A stretch of 62,950 bases of DNA, taken from assembly GCA_003576535.1 (NCBI GenBank), contig QXCQ01000209.1, positions 118,916 to 181,865 of the forward strand, written 5' to 3'. Of the stretch, positions 1 through 10,251 are shown piece by piece. The notes below the pieces were generated by a model. It ran no database searches. It worked only from the letters and a program-made list of their open reading frames with translations, and was not told where the DNA came from. Numbering within the stretch: the stretch's first letter is position 1; each line of letters starts with the position of its first letter. The translations under genes and the position numbers were made by a program. The stretch is from Nakamurella silvestris. GTDB lineage: Bacteria > Actinomycetota > Actinomycetes > Mycobacteriales > Nakamurellaceae.

Positions 1-59
1 AGACCCTGGGCGGATCAGGCACGACGAGGCGGTGAACCCGATGTGGTGCAGAAACACAG

Positions 60-93
60 CAGCGCCCGCCTGGCCAAGGCCGGGCGGGCGCTG
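60..93 (-). terminator. rpmE terminator hairpin
   Basis: An 11-bp perfect inverted repeat (CAGCGCCCGCC / GGCGGGCGCTG) lies just after the rpmE stop in the direction of transcription. A short T run follows on the minus strand. This looks like a factor-independent terminator. Confidence 0.7.
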
Positions 94-101
94 CGGGACA
101 G

Positions 102-314
102 CTAGCGAGTGCGCTTGCCGTAGCGGGCCTCGAAGCGGGCGACACGTCCGCCGGTGTCCAGGATCTTCTGCTTGCCGGTGTAGAACGGGTGGCAGTTGGA
201 GCAGACCTCGGCGGTGATGACACCGTTGTCCTTGGTGGAGTGGGTCTCGAAGCTGTTTCCACAGCTGCAGCTGACCTGGGTCAGGGTGTAGTTCGGGTGG
301 ATCCCGGCCTTCAT
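102..314 (-). CDS. rpmE: 50S ribosomal protein bL31 (zinc-binding type)
   Basis: This 70-aa protein is a component of the large ribosomal subunit. The zinc-ribbon cysteines are present as C16-x-C18 and C38-x-x-C41, so it is the zinc-containing (C+) form, not the zinc-starvation paralogue. Length is normal for the family. An AAAGGA-type ribosome binding site sits before the ATG. It lies downstream of rho, the usual actinobacterial order, where prfA would be expected next, beyond the window edge. Confidence 0.97.
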   Translation of the reverse strand: MKAGIHPNYTLTQVSCSCGNSFETHSTKDNGVITAEVCSNCHPFYTGKQKILDTGGRVARFEARYGKRTR

Positions 315-472
315 GATGAACGTCCTTTGGTTTCTGGGCCGCCGGGTCGTGGTTGCGAGATGCAGACACGGGAACCGGAGCTCGTGGCAAGAACTTCAAG
401 TGTGCCATGTGCACACCCGTACGTCATAAACGTCAGGGGGGTCCTGTACATTCCCGCACTCCGCCCCTCCCC

Positions 473-523
473 CGCGAGCGGACCCCCACACCCCACATTT
501 CGGGGTGCCGCAGTCCACTCGCG
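473..523. repeat. Imperfect long hairpin, GCGAG-GGAC type
   Basis: The left arm begins CGCGAGCGGAC and the right arm ends GTCCACTCGCG, with a CACCCC/GGGGTG inner stem around a short loop. It lies between the PPOX gene and rpmE. It resembles the hairpins at 18515 and 20270 and probably acts as a terminator for the PPOX gene. Confidence 0.5.
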
Positions 524-540
524 CCACCTCGCGCGAGGTG

Positions 541-927
541 TCAGACCGTGATGGCGATGGTGGAGGAGGGCATCGGCGGGCGGCGGAGCAGTCTCAGCAG
601 GGTCGCCGGCAGCAGGGTCAGCCTGGCCTGAAGGCCGTACTTCTTGATCAATGCCGCGTGCACCGGGCGGGTGAGGTCGTCGGGTTTGACCCGGGCCGTG
701 GCCTCGATCAGCCGGCCGGTCGCCACCCCCTTGTAGGTGCACGGGGCCACCTGTACCCGAGCCGAACGGCGCAGCCGTTTGACCTTGCCCGAGTCCGGGT
801 TGGTCCAGACCAGCAGTTCCCCTCCGGTGCGGACCACCCAGACCGGGGTGGGCACCGGGCTGCCGTCCTTCCGGAAGGTCACCAGCAGGATGTAGCGGGC
901 ATCAGCGAGAACGTCGACGGGTCTCAT
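541..927 (-). CDS. PPOX-class F420-dependent oxidoreductase, Rv2061-like
   Basis: This 128-aa protein has the split-barrel flavin/F420-binding fold expected of small pyridoxamine-phosphate-oxidase-like enzymes. Visible hallmarks are the opening strand pair ILLVTFRKDGSPVPTPVW, then LLVWTNPDSGKVKRLRRS and a GRLIEATARV segment. The pattern matches the Rv2061 group, which is thought to use coenzyme F420 in actinobacteria; the substrate is unknown. It is read in the same direction as rho but is separated from it by a very strong hairpin, so it probably has its own promoter. Confidence 0.8.
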   Translation of the reverse strand: MRPVDVLADARYILLVTFRKDGSPVPTPVWVVRTGGELLVWTNPDSGKVKRLRRSARVQVAPCTYKGVATGRLIEATARVKPDDLTRPVHAALIKKYGLQARLTLLPATLLRLLRRPPMPSSTIAITV

Positions 928-948
928 GGGACCACGTTAACCGCGAAA

Positions 949-1030
949 ACACCTGTTCCCGCGCACCGTCTTCGTCCTCGCGCACGTTGTACGGTGCGCG
1001 AGGACGAAATTCGTGCGCGGGAACAGGTGT
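949..1030 (-). terminator. Very long hairpin immediately after rho
   Basis: The two arms (949-985 and about 993-1030) pair over some 37 positions with one block of four mismatches. They share ACACCTGTTCCCGCGCAC and TTCGTCCTCGCGCAC. It starts 8 bp after the rho stop codon. It would fold strongly in RNA and is the likely 3' end of the rho transcript. Confidence 0.65.
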
Positions 1031-1037
1031 GAAAACG

Positions 1038-3122
1038 TCAGTCGCGGTCGGCACCCGGGGTGCTCTGCGCGACCTGCATCAGGAACTCGATGTTGCTGCG
1101 CGTCTTGCGGAGCCGGTCAAGGACCAGGTCAAGAGCCTGCTGGGAATCCAGCGCCGACAGCACCCGACGCAGCTTGAGCACGATCGCCTGCTCGTCCGGA
1201 GAGAGCAGCAGCTCTTCCTTACGGGTGCTGGACTGATCGATGTCGATGGCCGGGAAGACCCGCTTGTCGGCGATCTTGCGATCGAGCTTGAGCTCGGCGT
1301 TGCCGGTGCCCTTGAACTCCTCGAAGATCACCGTGTCACCGGCGGAACCGGTCTCGACCAGCGCCGAGGCGAAGATCGTCAGCGAGCCGCCGTTCTCGAT
1401 GTTGCGTGCCGCGCCGAGGAAACGCTTCGGCGGGAACAGCGCGGTCGAGTCGACACCACCGGAGAGGATACGACCGGAGGCCGGGGCCGCCAGGTTGTAC
1501 GCACGTCCGAGCCGGGTGATCGAGTCCAGCAGGACCACGACATCGCGGCCCATCTCGACCAGGCGCTTGGCCCGCTCGATGGCCAGTTCGGCCAGCTGGG
1601 TGTGGTCGGACGGCGGCCGGTCGAAGGTGGAGGCGATGACCTCACCCTTCACCGACCGCTGCATGTCGGTGACTTCCTCGGGACGCTCGTCCACGAGGAC
1701 GACCATCAGGTGGCACTCGGGGTTGTTCGTCGCGATCGCGTTGGCGATGGCCTGCAGCACCGAGGTCTTGCCCGCCTTGGGCGGGGAGACGATCAGCGCA
1801 CGCTGGCCCTTGCCGACCGGCATCACCAGGTCGATGACGCGGGTGGTCAGGATGTGCGGCTGGGTTTCCAGGCGCAGCCGCTCATTCGGGTACAGCGGCG
1901 TCAGCTTGGTGAACTCCGGCCGGTTCTTGGCCTCTTCCGGGGTCTGACCGTTGATCGTGTCCAGCTTGACCAGCGCGTTGAACTTCTGCCGCGTGGCCTC
2001 CCCCTCGCGAGGTGCCCGGACGAATCCGGTGACGGCGTCACCGCGACGCAGGCCGTTCTTGCGCACCTGGGACAAGGAGACGTAGACGTCGTCGGAGCCG
2101 GTCAGGTACCCGGAGGTACGCACGAAGGCGTAGCTGTCCAGGACGTCGAGGATGCCCGCGACGGGCAAAAGCACGTCGTCCTCGCGGATCTCCACGTCAC
2201 CCGGACCGTCGGCGAAACGGTCGCGGGTGCTGCTTCCCCGACGGTTGCGGTCGCGGAAACGACGGCCCCGACGGTTGCCGTCGGCATCCTCGTCGTCGTT
2301 CTGCTGACCGCGGGTGTCGCGGCCGTCCCGCTGGCCCTGGCCGCGGTTGCCCGCGTTCTGGTTGTCCCGCTGACCGCGGTTCTCCCGCTGACCACCGGTC
2401 GAGCCGTTCTGCTGGCCCTCGTTGTTGTTGTTCTGGCCGCCGCTGCCGGCCTGGGCCGCAGCCTCGGCGATGGTCAGCTCACGGGTGTCGTCACCGCGTC
2501 CGTCGCGGTCACGGCGGTTACGTCGGTTCCGCCGGTTGCGCTCGCGGGATCCCTGGCCCTCCTCGGAGGACTCCCCCTCGGACGGGCCGTTGGTCGCCTG
2601 GTTGCCCCCGTTGTTGGCGGTGTTGCCACCCTCCCGGTTGTTCGAGCGCTGCTCGCCGTCGTTCCGGGTGTTCTCCCGGTCCGTCCGACGTGCGGGTGCC
2701 TCGTTGTCGGTGCGGGCCTGCTGCTCAGCAGGAGCCGAGGAGGCCGCGGACGCCGCCGGGCCCTCCGCGGACGCTGCCGGGACGGCCGGCTCGGCCTTCT
2801 CGACGGTCCTGGTCCGCCCCCGGGTGCTCTTGGCCGCCGGGATGCTCTCCGCCGGTACGAGTTCGGGCTGGGAATCGCTCGGCTGATCCGCGTTGCGGGT
2901 CCGCGACGTGCGGTTCTTGCCGGTTGCGGCCGAGGCCGCGCCCCCATCCTGTCGTTCGGCGATCGCGGCGACGAGGTCGCCCTTGCGCATCGCCGAGGTG
3001 CCCTTGATACCCAGCTGGCCGGCGAGGGCCTTGAGGTCGGTGAGCACCATGCCCGAGAGCCCCGTACCGCGCTTTTTGGCGCCGGAACCGAGGGAATCGA
3101 GCAGCTCCGTGGTTTCGCTCAC
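1038..3122 (-). CDS. rho: Transcription termination factor Rho with long basic N-terminal insert
   Basis: Rho is the hexameric RNA-dependent ATPase/helicase that ends transcription. The 694-aa product is much longer than E. coli Rho (419 aa). Order: a SAP-like N-terminal helix region (about 20-60), a low-complexity insert rich in Arg, Asn, Gly, Gln and Asp (about 60-310), the RNA-binding cold-shock-like domain (from EDDVLLPVAGILDVLD), then the ATPase with Walker A (SPPKAGKTSVLQ) and Walker B/R-loop (VVLLDSITRLGRAYN). The GTG start has an AGGAAGGA ribosome binding site. Long inserts of this kind are known in actinobacterial Rho and add RNA affinity. Confidence 0.97.
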   Translation of the reverse strand: MSETTELLDSLGSGAKKRGTGLSGMVLTDLKALAGQLGIKGTSAMRKGDLVAAIAERQDGGAASAATGKNRTSRTRNADQPSDSQPELVPAESIPAAKSTRGRTRTVEKAEPAVPAASAEGPAASAASSAPAEQQARTDNEAPARRTDRENTRNDGEQRSNNREGGNTANNGGNQATNGPSEGESSEEGQGSRERNRRNRRNRRDRDGRGDDTRELTIAEAAAQAGSGGQNNNNEGQQNGSTGGQRENRGQRDNQNAGNRGQGQRDGRDTRGQQNDDEDADGNRRGRRFRDRNRRGSSTRDRFADGPGDVEIREDDVLLPVAGILDVLDSYAFVRTSGYLTGSDDVYVSLSQVRKNGLRRGDAVTGFVRAPREGEATRQKFNALVKLDTINGQTPEEAKNRPEFTKLTPLYPNERLRLETQPHILTTRVIDLVMPVGKGQRALIVSPPKAGKTSVLQAIANAIATNNPECHLMVVLVDERPEEVTDMQRSVKGEVIASTFDRPPSDHTQLAELAIERAKRLVEMGRDVVVLLDSITRLGRAYNLAAPASGRILSGGVDSTALFPPKRFLGAARNIENGGSLTIFASALVETGSAGDTVIFEEFKGTGNAELKLDRKIADKRVFPAIDIDQSSTRKEELLLSPDEQAIVLKLRRVLSALDSQQALDLVLDRLRKTRSNIEFLMQVAQSTPGADRD

Positions 3123-3501
3123 GAAGATCCTTCCTGTCCGACCTCAGCAAATGGGTCGGGTTATGTGCGCCGCAGCTCGCGGCAGGCATTCCGCGCCCAG
3201 ATTGGACGTGGCGGAGTTCGATCAGCAACCGATCCACCCCGAGAAAAGCCACTAAAAGGACCGACTCGAGCCTGGAAATGGTGAGGAGGTGCTAGAACGC
3301 AACCTCGACGCAGCTACCGCGATGGACGAACGACGTTGTTGAGAACGAACGGGTGTGATCGAACTGAAGACAACGACACTGTCCAGGCGGAGCCGGTGAT
3401 CGAGACCCACTGTAGTAGGCCCAGGCCACCACCGGCAACAGGTCGTCCGCGTGTCGTTGCGCAATTGCGACGACGGACCCGTTTCCCCTCCCGGGTCGGG
3501 G
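3123..3501. other. Leader/promoter region of rho
   Basis: About 380 bp with no convincing gene lie upstream of rho. It contains an 8-bp-stem hairpin (GTCGTTGC / GCGACGAC, with one G-T pair) at 3453-3474. Rho genes are often attenuated by Rho itself in the leader, so a regulatory leader is plausible but not shown. Confidence 0.4.
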
Positions 3502-3589
3502 CCGTGGCCGGACTCAAAGCCCGGCCACGGCAATACTTCCCGACAGGGATGGAACCGGCGCGCCCCACAGGGCCGGTTCCATCCCTGTC
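3502..3589 (-). terminator. Tandem hairpin terminator of the thr operon
   Basis: A perfect 18-bp inverted repeat (3542-3559 with 3572-3589; arm GACAGGGATGGAACCGGC) begins inside the thrB stop codon. It is followed by a second perfect 10-bp hairpin (3502-3511 with 3521-3530; CCGTGGCCGG). Together they separate the argS-thrB operon from rho. Confidence 0.75.
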
Positions 3590-4529
3590 AGAGCCTGGTC
3601 AACACGGCCCCGGTGTCGTCGACCTCCAGGACCGAGGCCCGGAAACCCGGACGGTGCCAGTCGGCAGCGTCCACCGGTCCCGCACTGAAGGCGAGCACCG
3701 AGGGCCCGGCGCCGGAGATGACGGCGGCCAGACCGGCGGCGCGCAACTCCGTCACCAATGCCGCCGAGGCCGGCATCGCCGGAGCCCGGTACCCCTGGTG
3801 CAGCCGGTCGACCGTGCCGTCCAGCAGATAGGACGGATCGGTGGTCAGGGCGTGCAGCAGCACCGCCGAGGCGGCCGCGTTGGCCGCCGCGTCCTGGTGA
3901 GGAACGGTGGCGGGCAACATGTCCCGTGCCACCTCGGTGGAGCATTCGGCCTCGGCGGTGAAGGCCAGCAGCTGGATGTCCGGATGCACCTGACGACGGA
4001 TGGCCACCACCTCCCCGCCCTCCCGGGTCCAGGAGACGGTCAGCCCGCCGAAGATGGCCGGGGCGACGTTGTCGGGGTGACCCTCCATCGCGGTCGCCAG
4101 TTCCAGCACCTTCGCGTCGGGCAGCCGGCTGTCCCCGTCCGGCAGCAGGCCGCGGGCGATGAGGATGCCCGCGACGATGGCAGAGGCGGAGGAGCCCTGG
4201 CCGCCACCGTGCGGGATGGTGTTGACGCAGTGCAGCCGCAGTCCGGGCAGCGGCTCCCCCAGCGCGTCGAAGGCGACCTGCGTGGCACGCACCACGAGGT
4301 GACGTTCGTCACGAGGGACCGAATCGGCCCCCACCCCGTCCACCGTGATCGTCAGGCGGTCGGCCGGCTCGGCGTACACCTCGTCGTACCGGCCCAGGGC
4401 CAGACCGAAGGAGTCGTACCCGGGGCCGAGGTTGGCCGAGGTGGCCGGCACCTTGATCCGGACCTGCGCCCCGCGCGGTCCGGCGGAGGTGCCGGCCGAA
4501 CCGTGCGCCCCGGCGGCGGTCGAGGTCAC
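3588..4529 (-). CDS. thrB: Homoserine kinase
   Basis: This enzyme phosphorylates homoserine with ATP, the step before threonine synthase. The 313-aa protein belongs to the GHMP kinase family: the N-terminal signature [15 protein letters not shown] is near residues 28-42 and the ATP-binding loop [12 protein letters not shown] near 109-120, followed by [15 protein letters not shown] place the start at the GTG that overlaps the thrC stop (GTGA), because the upstream in-frame extension lies inside thrC and is not kinase-like. It is the last gene of the threonine chain. Confidence 0.95.
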   Translation of the reverse strand: MTSTAAGAHGSAGTSAGPRGAQVRIKVPATSANLGPGYDSFGLALGRYDEVYAEPADRLTITVDGVGADSVPRDERHLVVRATQVAFDALGEPLPGLRLHCVNTIPHGGGQGSSASAIVAGILIARGLLPDGDSRLPDAKVLELATAMEGHPDNVAPAIFGGLTVSWTREGGEVVAIRRQVHPDIQLLAFTAEAECSTEVARDMLPATVPHQDAAANAAASAVLLHALTTDPSYLLDGTVDRLHQGYRAPAMPASAALVTELRAAGLAAVISGAGPSVLAFSAGPVDAADWHRPGFRASVLEVDDTGAVLTRL

Positions 4530-5647
4530 GAAAGGTCCAGAGCCTCGGTGACCGCCTCGGAGGCGACGGGAACCACGATCGGATCGGTCAGTGTCTTCAA
4601 CGCCGTCTCCGGATCCTTCAGCCCGTTGCCGGTGACGGTGCACACGACCACCGAACCACGCGGCAGCCGACCGTCGGCGGTGGTCTTGAGCAGTCCTGCG
4701 ATCGACGCGGCCGAGGCCGGTTCGACGAAAACACCCTCGGAGACCGCGAGCAGCCGGTAGGCCGCCAGGATCTCCTCGTCGGTGACGGCGTCGATCAGAC
4801 CGTTCGAGTCGTCCCGGGCGGCGATCGCCTGGTGCCAGGAGGCGGGCGAGCCGATCCGGATCGCCGTGGCGATGGTCTCGGGGTTCGCCACCGGCGCACC
4901 GTAGACCAGCGGCGCCGCGCCGTCGGCCTGGAAACCGAACATCCGCGGCAGGGCCTCGACCAGGCCGTCGCGGTGGTACTCGCGGTAGCCCTTCCAGTAG
5001 GCGGTGATGTTGCCGGCGTTGCCGACGGGCAGCAGGTGGACGTCGGGGGCGCGGCCGAGCACATCGCAGATCTCGAAGGCCGCGGTCTTCTGGCCCTCGA
5101 TCCGGACCGGGTTGACCGAGTTCACCAGGGCGATCTCCGGGTGGTCGACGACCACCTTGCGGGCGAGTTCCAGACAGTCGTCGAAGTTGCCCTCGACCTG
5201 GAGGATCTTCGCGCCGTAGGCGACGGCCTGGGCCAGTTTGCCGGCGGCGATCTTGCCCTGCGGGATCAGGACGGCGCTGGTGATGCCGGCGCGTGCGGCG
5301 TAGGCCGCGGCCGAGGCCGAGGTGTTGCCGGTGGAGGCGCAGATGACGGCCTTGGCGCCGTCGGCCAGGGCGTGGGTGACGGCGACCGTCATCCCGCGGT
5401 CCTTGAAGGAACCGGTGGGGTTGGCCCCCTCGACCTTCAGGTAGACCTCCATGCCGGTGCGCTCGCTCAGTGCGGGGGCGGGCAGCAGCGGGGTGCCACC
5501 CTCGAAGAGGGTCACCACCTTCGCCCCGGCCGGGATCGCGACCCGGTCGGCATAGGCGTCGATCAGCCCCGGCCAGCGCTGGTGGGTCCCCAGACCCGAT
5601 GCGGCAGCGGTGGTTTCGGGCGCACTCAATTCGGTCACGTCACTCAT
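4526..5647 (-). CDS. thrC: Threonine synthase
   Basis: This PLP enzyme of fold type II converts O-phosphohomoserine to threonine. It is 373 aa, the short actinobacterial type. The PLP lysine is K82 in [11 protein letters not shown], and the phosphate-binding glycine loop GNAGNIT is visible mid-protein. Its ATG overlaps the hom stop (ATGA) and its stop overlaps the thrB GTG, so all three steps from aspartate semialdehyde to threonine are translationally coupled. Confidence 0.96.
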   Translation of the reverse strand: MSDVTELSAPETTAAASGLGTHQRWPGLIDAYADRVAIPAGAKVVTLFEGGTPLLPAPALSERTGMEVYLKVEGANPTGSFKDRGMTVAVTHALADGAKAVICASTGNTSASAAAYAARAGITSAVLIPQGKIAAGKLAQAVAYGAKILQVEGNFDDCLELARKVVVDHPEIALVNSVNPVRIEGQKTAAFEICDVLGRAPDVHLLPVGNAGNITAYWKGYREYHRDGLVEALPRMFGFQADGAAPLVYGAPVANPETIATAIRIGSPASWHQAIAARDDSNGLIDAVTDEEILAAYRLLAVSEGVFVEPASAASIAGLLKTTADGRLPRGSVVVCTVTGNGLKDPETALKTLTDPIVVPVASEAVTEALDLS

Positions 5648-6939
5648 CTCTCGTCTCCGGTCACACGCATCACGGATGTCACCTTGCGGACGGCATCCAG
5701 CGCGTCCAGTCGTCCGACCGTCGCGGCCAGGGCCGATTCCGGCGCGCCGTGGGTCACGACCACCAGGGTGGCATCATCGGAATGACCCTGCTGACGCACG
5801 GTCGAAATCGACACTCCTTGTTCGGCAAAGCATGTCGCCACCTGGGCCAGCACTCCGACCCGGTCGAGCACATCCATGGAGATGTAGTACCGGGTGGGCA
5901 CCGCATCGATGCTCTCGATCGCCAACTGTGCGTCCGCCGATTCCCTCGGGCCGCGACCGCCGACCACCTTGTTCCGTGCCACCGTCACCAGATCCCCGAG
6001 AACCGCTGAGGCCGTAGGTGATCCACCGGCACCGGGCCCGTAGAACATCAGCTCACCGGCGGCCTCGGCCTCGATGTAGACGGCGTTGTAGGCACCGTCG
6101 ACCTTGGCCAGCGGGTGGGTGGCCGGCAGCATGACGGGGTGCACCCGGGCGGAGACGGACTCCGCCCCGTCCTCCCCGATGAACCGCTCGCAGATGGCGA
6201 GAAGCTTTATCTTGCAGCCGATCTCGTTCGCCGCAGCGATCTGCTCGGCCGAGACCGCGCTGATCCCCTCGCGGTAGACGTCGGCGGCGGACACCCGGGT
6301 GTGGAAGGCCAGCGAGGCCAGGATGGCGGCCTTGGCGGCGGCGTCGTAACCCTCGACATCGGCGGTCGGGTCGGCTTCGGCGTACCCGAGCCGGGTCGCC
6401 TCCTTGAGCGCCTTGTCGTAGCTCTCACCGGTGGCGTCCATGGCGGACAGGATGAAGTTCGTGGTGCCGTTGACGATGCCCATCACCCGCGAGATGCGGT
6501 CCCCGGACAGGGATTCGCGGATCGGCCGGATGATCGGGATCGCGCCGGCAACGGCGGCCTCGAAGTACAGGTCCGCACCGGAGGCATCGGCCGCGGCGTA
6601 GAGCAACGGGCCGTGATCGGCCAGCAGGGCCTTGTTGGCCGTGACCACCGAGGCCCCACGCTCCAGCGCGGTCAGCAGCAGATCCTTGGCCGGGTCGATC
6701 CCACCCATCACCTCGACGACGACATCGACGTCCTCGCGGGCCACCATCGCGGCCGAGTCGGTGGTCAGGATCGCCGGATCGATGTCCGGGTACTTCTCCG
6801 GGTTGCGCACCGCGACGGCGACAACCTCCAGCGGCGCACCCACCCGGGAGGTGAGTTCGGCGGCCTGGGTCTGCAGGAGCCGGAGCACCTGGGAGCCGAC
6901 GACGCCGGCACCGAGCAGACCGATCCGGATCGCGGTCAT
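5644..6939 (-). CDS. hom: Homoserine dehydrogenase
   Basis: This enzyme reduces aspartate semialdehyde to homoserine with NAD(P)H. The 431-aa protein starts with a Rossmann motif ([17 protein letters not shown]). The catalytic region contains [10 protein letters not shown] and [16 protein letters not shown]-terminal ACT domain ([20 protein letters not shown] onward, about residue 355) is the usual site of threonine feedback inhibition. I chose the ATG at 6939: it overlaps the preceding stop (ATGA) and lies directly before the nucleotide-binding motif. A longer upstream reading is possible but overlaps the neighbour. Confidence 0.96.
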   Translation of the reverse strand: MTAIRIGLLGAGVVGSQVLRLLQTQAAELTSRVGAPLEVVAVAVRNPEKYPDIDPAILTTDSAAMVAREDVDVVVEVMGGIDPAKDLLLTALERGASVVTANKALLADHGPLLYAAADASGADLYFEAAVAGAIPIIRPIRESLSGDRISRVMGIVNGTTNFILSAMDATGESYDKALKEATRLGYAEADPTADVEGYDAAAKAAILASLAFHTRVSAADVYREGISAVSAEQIAAANEIGCKIKLLAICERFIGEDGAESVSARVHPVMLPATHPLAKVDGAYNAVYIEAEAAGELMFYGPGAGGSPTASAVLGDLVTVARNKVVGGRGPRESADAQLAIESIDAVPTRYYISMDVLDRVGVLAQVATCFAEQGVSISTVRQQGHSDDATLVVVTHGAPESALAATVGRLDALDAVRKVTSVMRVTGDER

Positions 6940-7178
6940 CGACGACCGCCCTTCTGGATCGACAGGAACAGCCGGAAGGCGTAGGCGAGCAGGATCAGCA
7001 CCACCAGGACGGCGGCGATGGCGATCGTGGTCCGGAGCCATCCGGGCATGTCGGGCTTGATCAGCACCACCACCATGAGCACCGCCGCGAGGCCGAGCAG
7101 GGCGATACCGGGGACCAACGAGGGCTGCCGCGGGGTCGGGGCCCCGGGGGTCTCGCCGAGGGGTTTGTCAGCAGTCAT
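6936..7178 (-). CDS. Small two-helix membrane protein in the lysA-hom junction
   Basis: The 80-aa protein has two predicted membrane segments (about residues 21-41 and 48-72) separated by a short PDMPGWLR turn, with a basic C-terminus (IQKGGRR). It is not a member of a family I can name. It is locked between lysA (TAATG overlap) and hom (ATGA overlap), so it is co-translated with amino-acid biosynthesis genes. Small membrane proteins at this position occur in other actinobacteria, as far as I recall. No function is claimed. Confidence 0.8.
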   Translation of the reverse strand: MTADKPLGETPGAPTPRQPSLVPGIALLGLAAVLMVVVLIKPDMPGWLRTTIAIAAVLVVLILLAYAFRLFLSIQKGGRR

Positions 7179-8602
7179 TACCAGGTCTCCAGGCGCATCA
7201 AATCGTCATCGGTTTCCCGGCGCAGCACGGTGCGTGCCTCGCCGGAGGTCACGGCCACCACGGCAGGCCGCGGTACCCGGTTGTAGTTGCTGCTCATCGC
7301 GTAGCAGTAGGCGCCGGTGGCGGCCACCGCCAACAGGTCACCGACGGCGAGGTCGGCCGGAAGGTAGCAGTCGCGAACGACGATATCGCCACTTTCGCAG
7401 TGTTTGCCAACCACCCGCGAGGTCACGGCGGGTGCATCGGACTGCCGGGAGGCCAGCACGACCGTGTAATCGGCGTCGTAGAGGGCGGTTCGGATGTTGT
7501 CGCTCATCCCGCCGTCGACGCTCACGTACCGGCGCACCTGACCGCCGTCCAGGACGACGTCCTTGATGGTGCCGACCTCGTAGACGGTGATCGTGCCCGG
7601 GCCGGAGATGGCCCGGCCCGGCTCCACGGCGATCCGCGGGACGACGATCCCGGCCGCCTGGCATTCGCGGGTGACGATCTCCTTGAGGGATTTCGCCATC
7701 GCATCGGCCGGGGGCGGGTTGTCCTGGGGGGTGTAGGCGATGCCCAGCCCGCCGCCCAGGTCCAGGGTGGTGACGGTGTCGGCCAGGGACGGGTGCTCGG
7801 CGAGGATCTCCTTGAGCAGGCCGACCACCCGGTGGGCGGCGACCTCGAACCCGGCCGAATCGAAGATCTGCGAACCGATGTGGGAGTGCAGGCCCACCAG
7901 GCGCAGCCCCGAGCCGGCGACGATCCGTCGGACGGCCTCGGCCGCTGCCCCTCCGACCAGCGAGAACCCGAACTTCTGGTCCTCGTGGGCGGTGGCGATG
8001 AATTCGTGGGTGTGGGCCTCGACTCCGACGGTGACCCGGACCATCACCGGGATGTCGATGAGATCGTTCCCGGCCTCGACCTCCTCGGCGGCGATGTCGA
8101 CCAGGCGGGCGATCTCGTAGTAGGAGTCGACGACGATGGCACCGATCTTGGCCCGCACCGCCCGGCGGAGTTCGTCCATGCTCTTGTTCGAACCGTGCAG
8201 GGCGATCCGCTCCACCGGGAACCCGGCCCGCTGGGCGACCGACAGTTCACCGCCGGAGCAGACGTCCAGGCCCAGACCCTCGTCGGCGAGCCAGCGCGCG
8301 GTCTCCCCGGTCAGGAAGGCCTTCGCGGCGTAGTGCACATCGGAGGCCTTGCCGAAGGCATCGGCGAAATCATGGCAACGGGACCGGAAGTCGGCCTCGT
8401 CGATCACCATCACCGGGGTGCCGTAGCTGGCTGCCAGTTCGATGACGTCGACCCCCGCGACGTCCACCACGCCGGCCTCGGTCCGCCGCGAGGAGCGCGG
8501 CCAGACCTTGGGGTCCAGGACGTTCAGGTCCGCGGGCGGACCGAAGGGGTGGTGTTCGGGGAAGCTCTCGCCGTGACGGGGCCCGGCCGGATGCGCCCTC
8601 AC
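7178..8602 (-). CDS. lysA: Diaminopimelate decarboxylase
   Basis: The enzyme decarboxylates meso-diaminopimelate to lysine using PLP. The 474-aa protein has the family layout: an alanine-racemase-like barrel with the PLP lysine in VHYAAKAF, the motif [10 protein letters not shown], the glycine-rich [15 protein letters not shown], and the C-terminal GKHCESGD cysteine that completes the neighbouring active site. The start is a GTG overlapping the argS stop (GTGA). The open frame runs much further upstream, but only as an antisense-like shadow inside argS. Confidence 0.95.
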   Translation of the reverse strand: MRAHPAGPRHGESFPEHHPFGPPADLNVLDPKVWPRSSRRTEAGVVDVAGVDVIELAASYGTPVMVIDEADFRSRCHDFADAFGKASDVHYAAKAFLTGETARWLADEGLGLDVCSGGELSVAQRAGFPVERIALHGSNKSMDELRRAVRAKIGAIVVDSYYEIARLVDIAAEEVEAGNDLIDIPVMVRVTVGVEAHTHEFIATAHEDQKFGFSLVGGAAAEAVRRIVAGSGLRLVGLHSHIGSQIFDSAGFEVAAHRVVGLLKEILAEHPSLADTVTTLDLGGGLGIAYTPQDNPPPADAMAKSLKEIVTRECQAAGIVVPRIAVEPGRAISGPGTITVYEVGTIKDVVLDGGQVRRYVSVDGGMSDNIRTALYDADYTVVLASRQSDAPAVTSRVVGKHCESGDIVVRDCYLPADLAVGDLLAVAATGAYCYAMSSNYNRVPRPAVVAVTSGEARTVLRRETDDDLMRLETW

Positions 8603-10251
8603 ATCCGCTCCGGGGCGGAGACGCCGAGCACACCGAGGCCGTTGGCCAGCACCTGGCGGGCTGCGCGGCTGAGCCACAGCCGGGAGGCGGTCGCCGCGGT
8701 CGGAGCGGCGTCCCCCATCGGCAGTACCCGGACCGCGTCGTAGAACTTGTGCAGCCCGGCGGCCAGGTCCTCCAAGAACCGGGCGACCCGATGCGGTTCG
8801 CGCAGGTCCGCGGCGGTGCGCAGCACCCCGGGATAGGCGGCGAGCAAGGCGATCAAGGCGTTCTCCTGAGGGGTGTCCAGCAAGGCCGGGTCGTAGTCCT
8901 CGCCGGCGTCGATCCCCAGATCGGCAGCATTGGCGAGCATCCGGCAGAGCCGGGCGTGGGCGTACTGGACGTAGTAGACCGGGTTGTCGTTGCCGGCCTT
9001 CGTCCACAGATCCAGGTCCAGGTCCACCGAGGTGTCCACCGAGTAGCGGATCAGGGCGTAGCGCGCGGCGTCGACCCCGATGGCCTCGATCAGGTCGTCC
9101 AGGCTGATGACGTTTCCGGCCCGCTTGCCCATGCGGACAGGGACACCGTCCTTGACCAGGTTGACCAGCTGACCGATCAGCACCTCGACCACGTCCGGGT
9201 CGTCCCCGAAGGCGGCGGCGGCGGCCTTGAGCCGCGAGATGTACCCGTGGTGGTCCGCGCCGAGCATGTAGATGCACAGGTCGAAACCACGCAGCCGCTT
9301 GTCCAGGAAGTAGGCGAGGTCGCCGGCGATGTAGGCCGGGTTGCCGTCGCTCTTGATGACGACCCGGTCCTTGTCGTCCCCGTAGTCGGTGGACCGCAGC
9401 CACCAGGCGCCGTCCTTCTCGAACAGGTGACCCGATTCCTTGACCCGGGCGACGGCCTTGTCGACGGCACCGGACTCGTGCAGGGAGTTCTCGTGGAAGT
9501 ACACGTCGAAATCGGTGCGGAACTCGTGCAGGGTGGCCCGGATCTCGGTGAACATCAGCTCGACCCCCTGGCTGCGGAACAGTTCCGTCGCCTCGGCATC
9601 GGGCAGGCTCGCCGCATCGGGGTTGGCCGCGACGATCCGGCCTGCGATCTCGCCGATGTACTCCCCGCCGTACCCGTCCTCGGGGGCTTCCTCGCCGCGG
9701 GCGGCGGCCAGCAGGGACCGGGCGAACCGGTCGATCTGGGCACCGTGGTCGTTGAAGTAGTACTCGCGGGTGACCTCGCCGCCCTGAGCGGACAGGATCC
9801 GACCGAGGGCATCCCCCACGGCGGCCCAGCGGGCGCCGCCGATGTGCACCGGACCGGTGGGGTTGGCCGACACGAATTCCAGGTTGATCTTCACCCCGGC
9901 CAAGGACGTGCCGTTGCCGTATTCAGCGCCGGCGGCGATGACCTGACCGACCAGGGCCCCGGCCGCGGCCGTGTCCAGTCGGATGTTGAGGAATCCCGGT
10001 CCGGCGATCTCGACGGCGGCGATCCCGGCGATGGCCTCCAGCCGCGGCGCGAGGATCTCGGCGATCTGGCGCGGCTTCAGCCCCGACTCCTTGACCAGCT
10101 TCAATGCGATCGAAGTGGCGTAATCACCGTGCTCGCGGCTGCGGGGACGTTCGAGTGGGACCTCGTCGGGGACGGCGATGTTCAGCTCACCCGCAGCAAT
10201 GGCGGCGGCGAGTGCATCGCGGATGGCGGATGCAAGTTGGTCGGGATTCAC
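8599..10251 (-). CDS. argS: Arginyl-tRNA synthetase
   Basis: This class I synthetase charges tRNA-Arg. The 550-aa protein has the N-terminal Add1-like domain, the HIGH-type motif in [14 protein letters not shown], and MGKRAGN in place of KMSKS, as is normal for many ArgS proteins. The DALR anticodon-binding domain fills the C-terminus (about 430-550). It is the first gene of the argS-thrB chain, so the promoter should lie in 10252-10400. A tRNA-Arg gene lies only 2 kb away. Confidence 0.97.
   Translation of the reverse strand: MNPDQLASAIRDALAAAIAAGELNIAVPDEVPLERPRSREHGDYATSIALKLVKESGLKPRQIAEILAPRLEAIAGIAAVEIAGPGFLNIRLDTAAAGALVGQVIAAGAEYGNGTSLAGVKINLEFVSANPTGPVHIGGARWAAVGDALGRILSAQGGEVTREYYFNDHGAQIDRFARSLLAAARGEEAPEDGYGGEYIGEIAGRIVAANPDAASLPDAEATELFRSQGVELMFTEIRATLHEFRTDFDVYFHENSLHESGAVDKAVARVKESGHLFEKDGAWWLRSTDYGDDKDRVVIKSDGNPAYIAGDLAYFLDKRLRGFDLCIYMLGADHHGYISRLKAAAAAFGDDPDVVEVLIGQLVNLVKDGVPVRMGKRAGNVISLDDLIEAIGVDAARYALIRYSVDTSVDLDLDLWTKAGNDNPVYYVQYAHARLCRMLANAADLGIDAGEDYDPALLDTPQENALIALLAAYPGVLRTAADLREPHRVARFLEDLAAGLHKFYDAVRVLPMGDAAPTAATASRLWLSRAARQVLANGLGVLGVSAPERM

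Noticed and set aside
987-3284. A 765-codon open frame on the plus strand across rho
   Set aside because: It is the antisense shadow of rho, made possible by high GC; it has repetitive Arg/Val-rich sequence and no domain.
8603-9403. N-terminal extension of lysA
   Set aside because: The in-frame extension lies wholly inside argS and lacks homology-like sequence; the GTG overlapping the argS stop fits the operon pattern.
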